Shown in pieces: positions 4,229 to 5,148 of a DNA stretch of 5,148 nucleotides (the first letter of the stretch is position 1; each line of letters starts with the position of its first letter). This DNA comes from CAYLMM01 sp964384825 (lineage in GTDB: Bacteria; Krumholzibacteriota; Krumholzibacteriia; LZORAL124-64-63). The position numbers and the translations under genes are program-made. The DNA is taken from contig CAYLMM010000098.1 of assembly GCA_964384825.1 (NCBI GenBank), positions 1-5,148 of the forward strand, given 5' to 3'. Under the pieces are notes generated by a model that searched no databases, was not told where the DNA came from, and worked only from the letters and a program-made list of their open reading frames with translations.

Positions 4229-5148
4229 ATGGCCATCAAGCTGTATTCCAGGGGCGGAGCCGAGGAAGTCACCGGCTCGCGGCATTATCTCGAGGTCGAC
4301 GGCGCCACCATCCAGGTCGATTGCGGCGCCTACCAGGGCAAGCGCAAGGCGGCCGAGGCGAAGAACCGGGCGATCCCCGACGATATCGGCGCCGTCGACG
4401 CCGTCGTTCTGACCCACGCCCATTACGATCACAGCGGCATGCTGCCCCTGCTGCCCAAGAGCGGCTACGGCGGCAACATCTACGCCACTCCCGCGACGCG
4501 CGATCTGGCGATGCTGATCATGATGGACAGCGCCTACATCCAGGCCAAGGACATCGAGTATCTGCGCCGGCGGAAGGGCAAGAAGGGCGAGCCGTTCCTC
4601 GATGAACCGCTCTTCGACGAGGACGACGTGGTCGCGACGGGGCATCAGTTCGTCACGCTGTCGTACGAGCGTCCGCTGTTCGTGGCGCCCGGCGTCCAGC
4701 TCACCCTATATGACGCGGGCCATATCCTGGGCTCGTCGCTGGCCGTCTTCGACGTCAGGACCGACGATGGGCGCGAGGTGCGCGTCGCCTTCTCGGGCGA
4801 TCTGGGCCGCAAGAACAAGGCGATCATCCGCGACCCCGAAATCATCCCCGACCCCGACTACCTGATCCTCGAGAGCACCTACGGCGACAGGCTGCACGAG
4901 AGCACCCACGACGCCATGGCGCGCCTGGCCGAGATCGTGAGCGACACCGCCAAGCGCGGCGGCAAGCTGATGATTCCGGCCTTCGCCGTCGAACGCACCC
5001 AGGAGCTTGTCTACTACCTGCACCTGCTGACCGACCAGCGGCGCATTCCCGAGCTGCCGATCTACGTCGACAGCCCGATGGCGACCAACGCCACGTCCAT
5101 CTTCCGCGTCCATCCCGAATGCTACGACCAGGAGACGCACGCGGCCTT
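4229..5148 (+). CDS. MBL-fold, beta-CASP RNA-processing metallo-hydrolase (RNase J/CPSF73-like superfamily), 3'-truncated by the window
   Basis: The N-terminal 306 residues are present and the frame is open to the window end; complete bacterial homologues are about 430-540 aa. It starts with the typical GGAEEVTGSRHYLEV strand and VDCGAYQG. The zinc motif HAHYDH is intact (63-68), followed by the third and fourth metal ligands DAGHILGS (His165) and FSGDLG (Asp191). LILESTYGDR (212-221) marks entry to the beta-CASP insertion, with IPAFAVERTQEL and YVDSPMA after it, both typical of the CPSF73/YSH1-like bacterial group exemplified by Thermus TTHA0252. A charged insert (about 113-133, RRRKGKKGEP then acidic) lies within the MBL part and could touch RNA. 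The remaining beta-CASP motifs and the RNA-specificity (RMMBL) domain would be beyond the window. Expected role: zinc-dependent endo- or 5' exoribonuclease in the cytoplasm. It appears to have its own promoter and no operon partner here. Confidence 0.92.
   Translation, partial: MAIKLYSRGGAEEVTGSRHYLEVDGATIQVDCGAYQGKRKAAEAKNRAIPDDIGAVDAVVLTHAHYDHSGMLPLLPKSGYGGNIYATPATRDLAMLIMMDSAYIQAKDIEYLRRRKGKKGEPFLDEPLFDEDDVVATGHQFVTLSYERPLFVAPGVQLTLYDAGHILGSSLAVFDVRTDDGREVRVAFSGDLGRKNKAIIRDPEIIPDPDYLILESTYGDRLHESTHDAMARLAEIVSDTAKRGGKLMIPAFAVERTQELVYYLHLLTDQRRIPELPIYVDSPMATNATSIFRVHPECYDQETHAA

Noticed and set aside
3243..4645. Long minus-strand frames (3243-4019 and 3881-4645) opposite the CPBP and MBL genes
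   Set aside because: Their translations are low-complexity (Arg, Ala, Gly, Gln, Pro) with no motif and lie antisense to genes with intact catalytic motifs.
4706..5140. Minus-strand frame of 144 residues
   Set aside because: It is antisense to the conserved MBL/beta-CASP region and shows no recognisable domain or convincing ribosome site.
1..5148. CRISPR arrays, tRNA/rRNA genes, insertion sequences, tandem repeats
   Set aside because: None seen on either strand when reading through; the only repeats are the short inverted repeats reported.

Overview
The window is about two-thirds G+C, densely coded and bacterial. The best taxonomic clue is a secreted protein ending in the asparagine-proline 'NAPNPFNPRT' beta-sandwich module (FlgD-like / type A C-terminal sorting domain). 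That module is typical of the Fibrobacteres-Chlorobi-Bacteroidetes superphylum and related candidate phyla such as Krumholzibacteriota, Eisenbacteria, Latescibacterota and Zixibacteria. A high-GC member of that assemblage is my inference; no rRNA or tRNA is present to confirm it.

Layout, left to right. (1) 3-758, plus strand: the 3' half of a citrate lyase alpha subunit gene (citF), closed by a strong hairpin at 789-812. (2) 849-1445 and 1567-2649, minus strand, converging on citF: two secreted proteins of unknown function. The upstream one (360 aa) carries the sorting-type C-terminal domain. The downstream one (198 aa) is a small four-cysteine protein with a twin-arginine-like signal peptide. 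Both have good Shine-Dalgarno sequences at the N-terminus of the signal peptide, which set their starts well inside longer open frames. (3) 2650-2859: a divergent intergenic region with a plausible promoter in each direction; the minus-strand leader can fold into two hairpins. (4) 2860-4070, plus strand: a two-gene unit joined by an ATGA overlap, a DJ-1/PfpI-family protein followed by a CPBP (CAAX protease-like) membrane protein. (5) 4070-4228: a nested hairpin beginning at the last base of the stop codon, then a promoter-like site and a leader. (6) 4229 to the window end: the N-terminal 306 residues of an MBL-fold/beta-CASP ribonuclease-type protein.

These are unrelated transcription units rather than one pathway: citrate cleavage, export of two surface or secreted proteins, a possible stress/membrane-protease pair, and RNA processing. 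I see no mobile element, CRISPR array, tRNA or rRNA. No stretch of 300 bases lacks a gene. I found no convincing undescribed multi-gene system. The most unusual items are the unassigned secreted pair, the structured leader of the 360-aa gene, and a divergent loop in the CitF protein.
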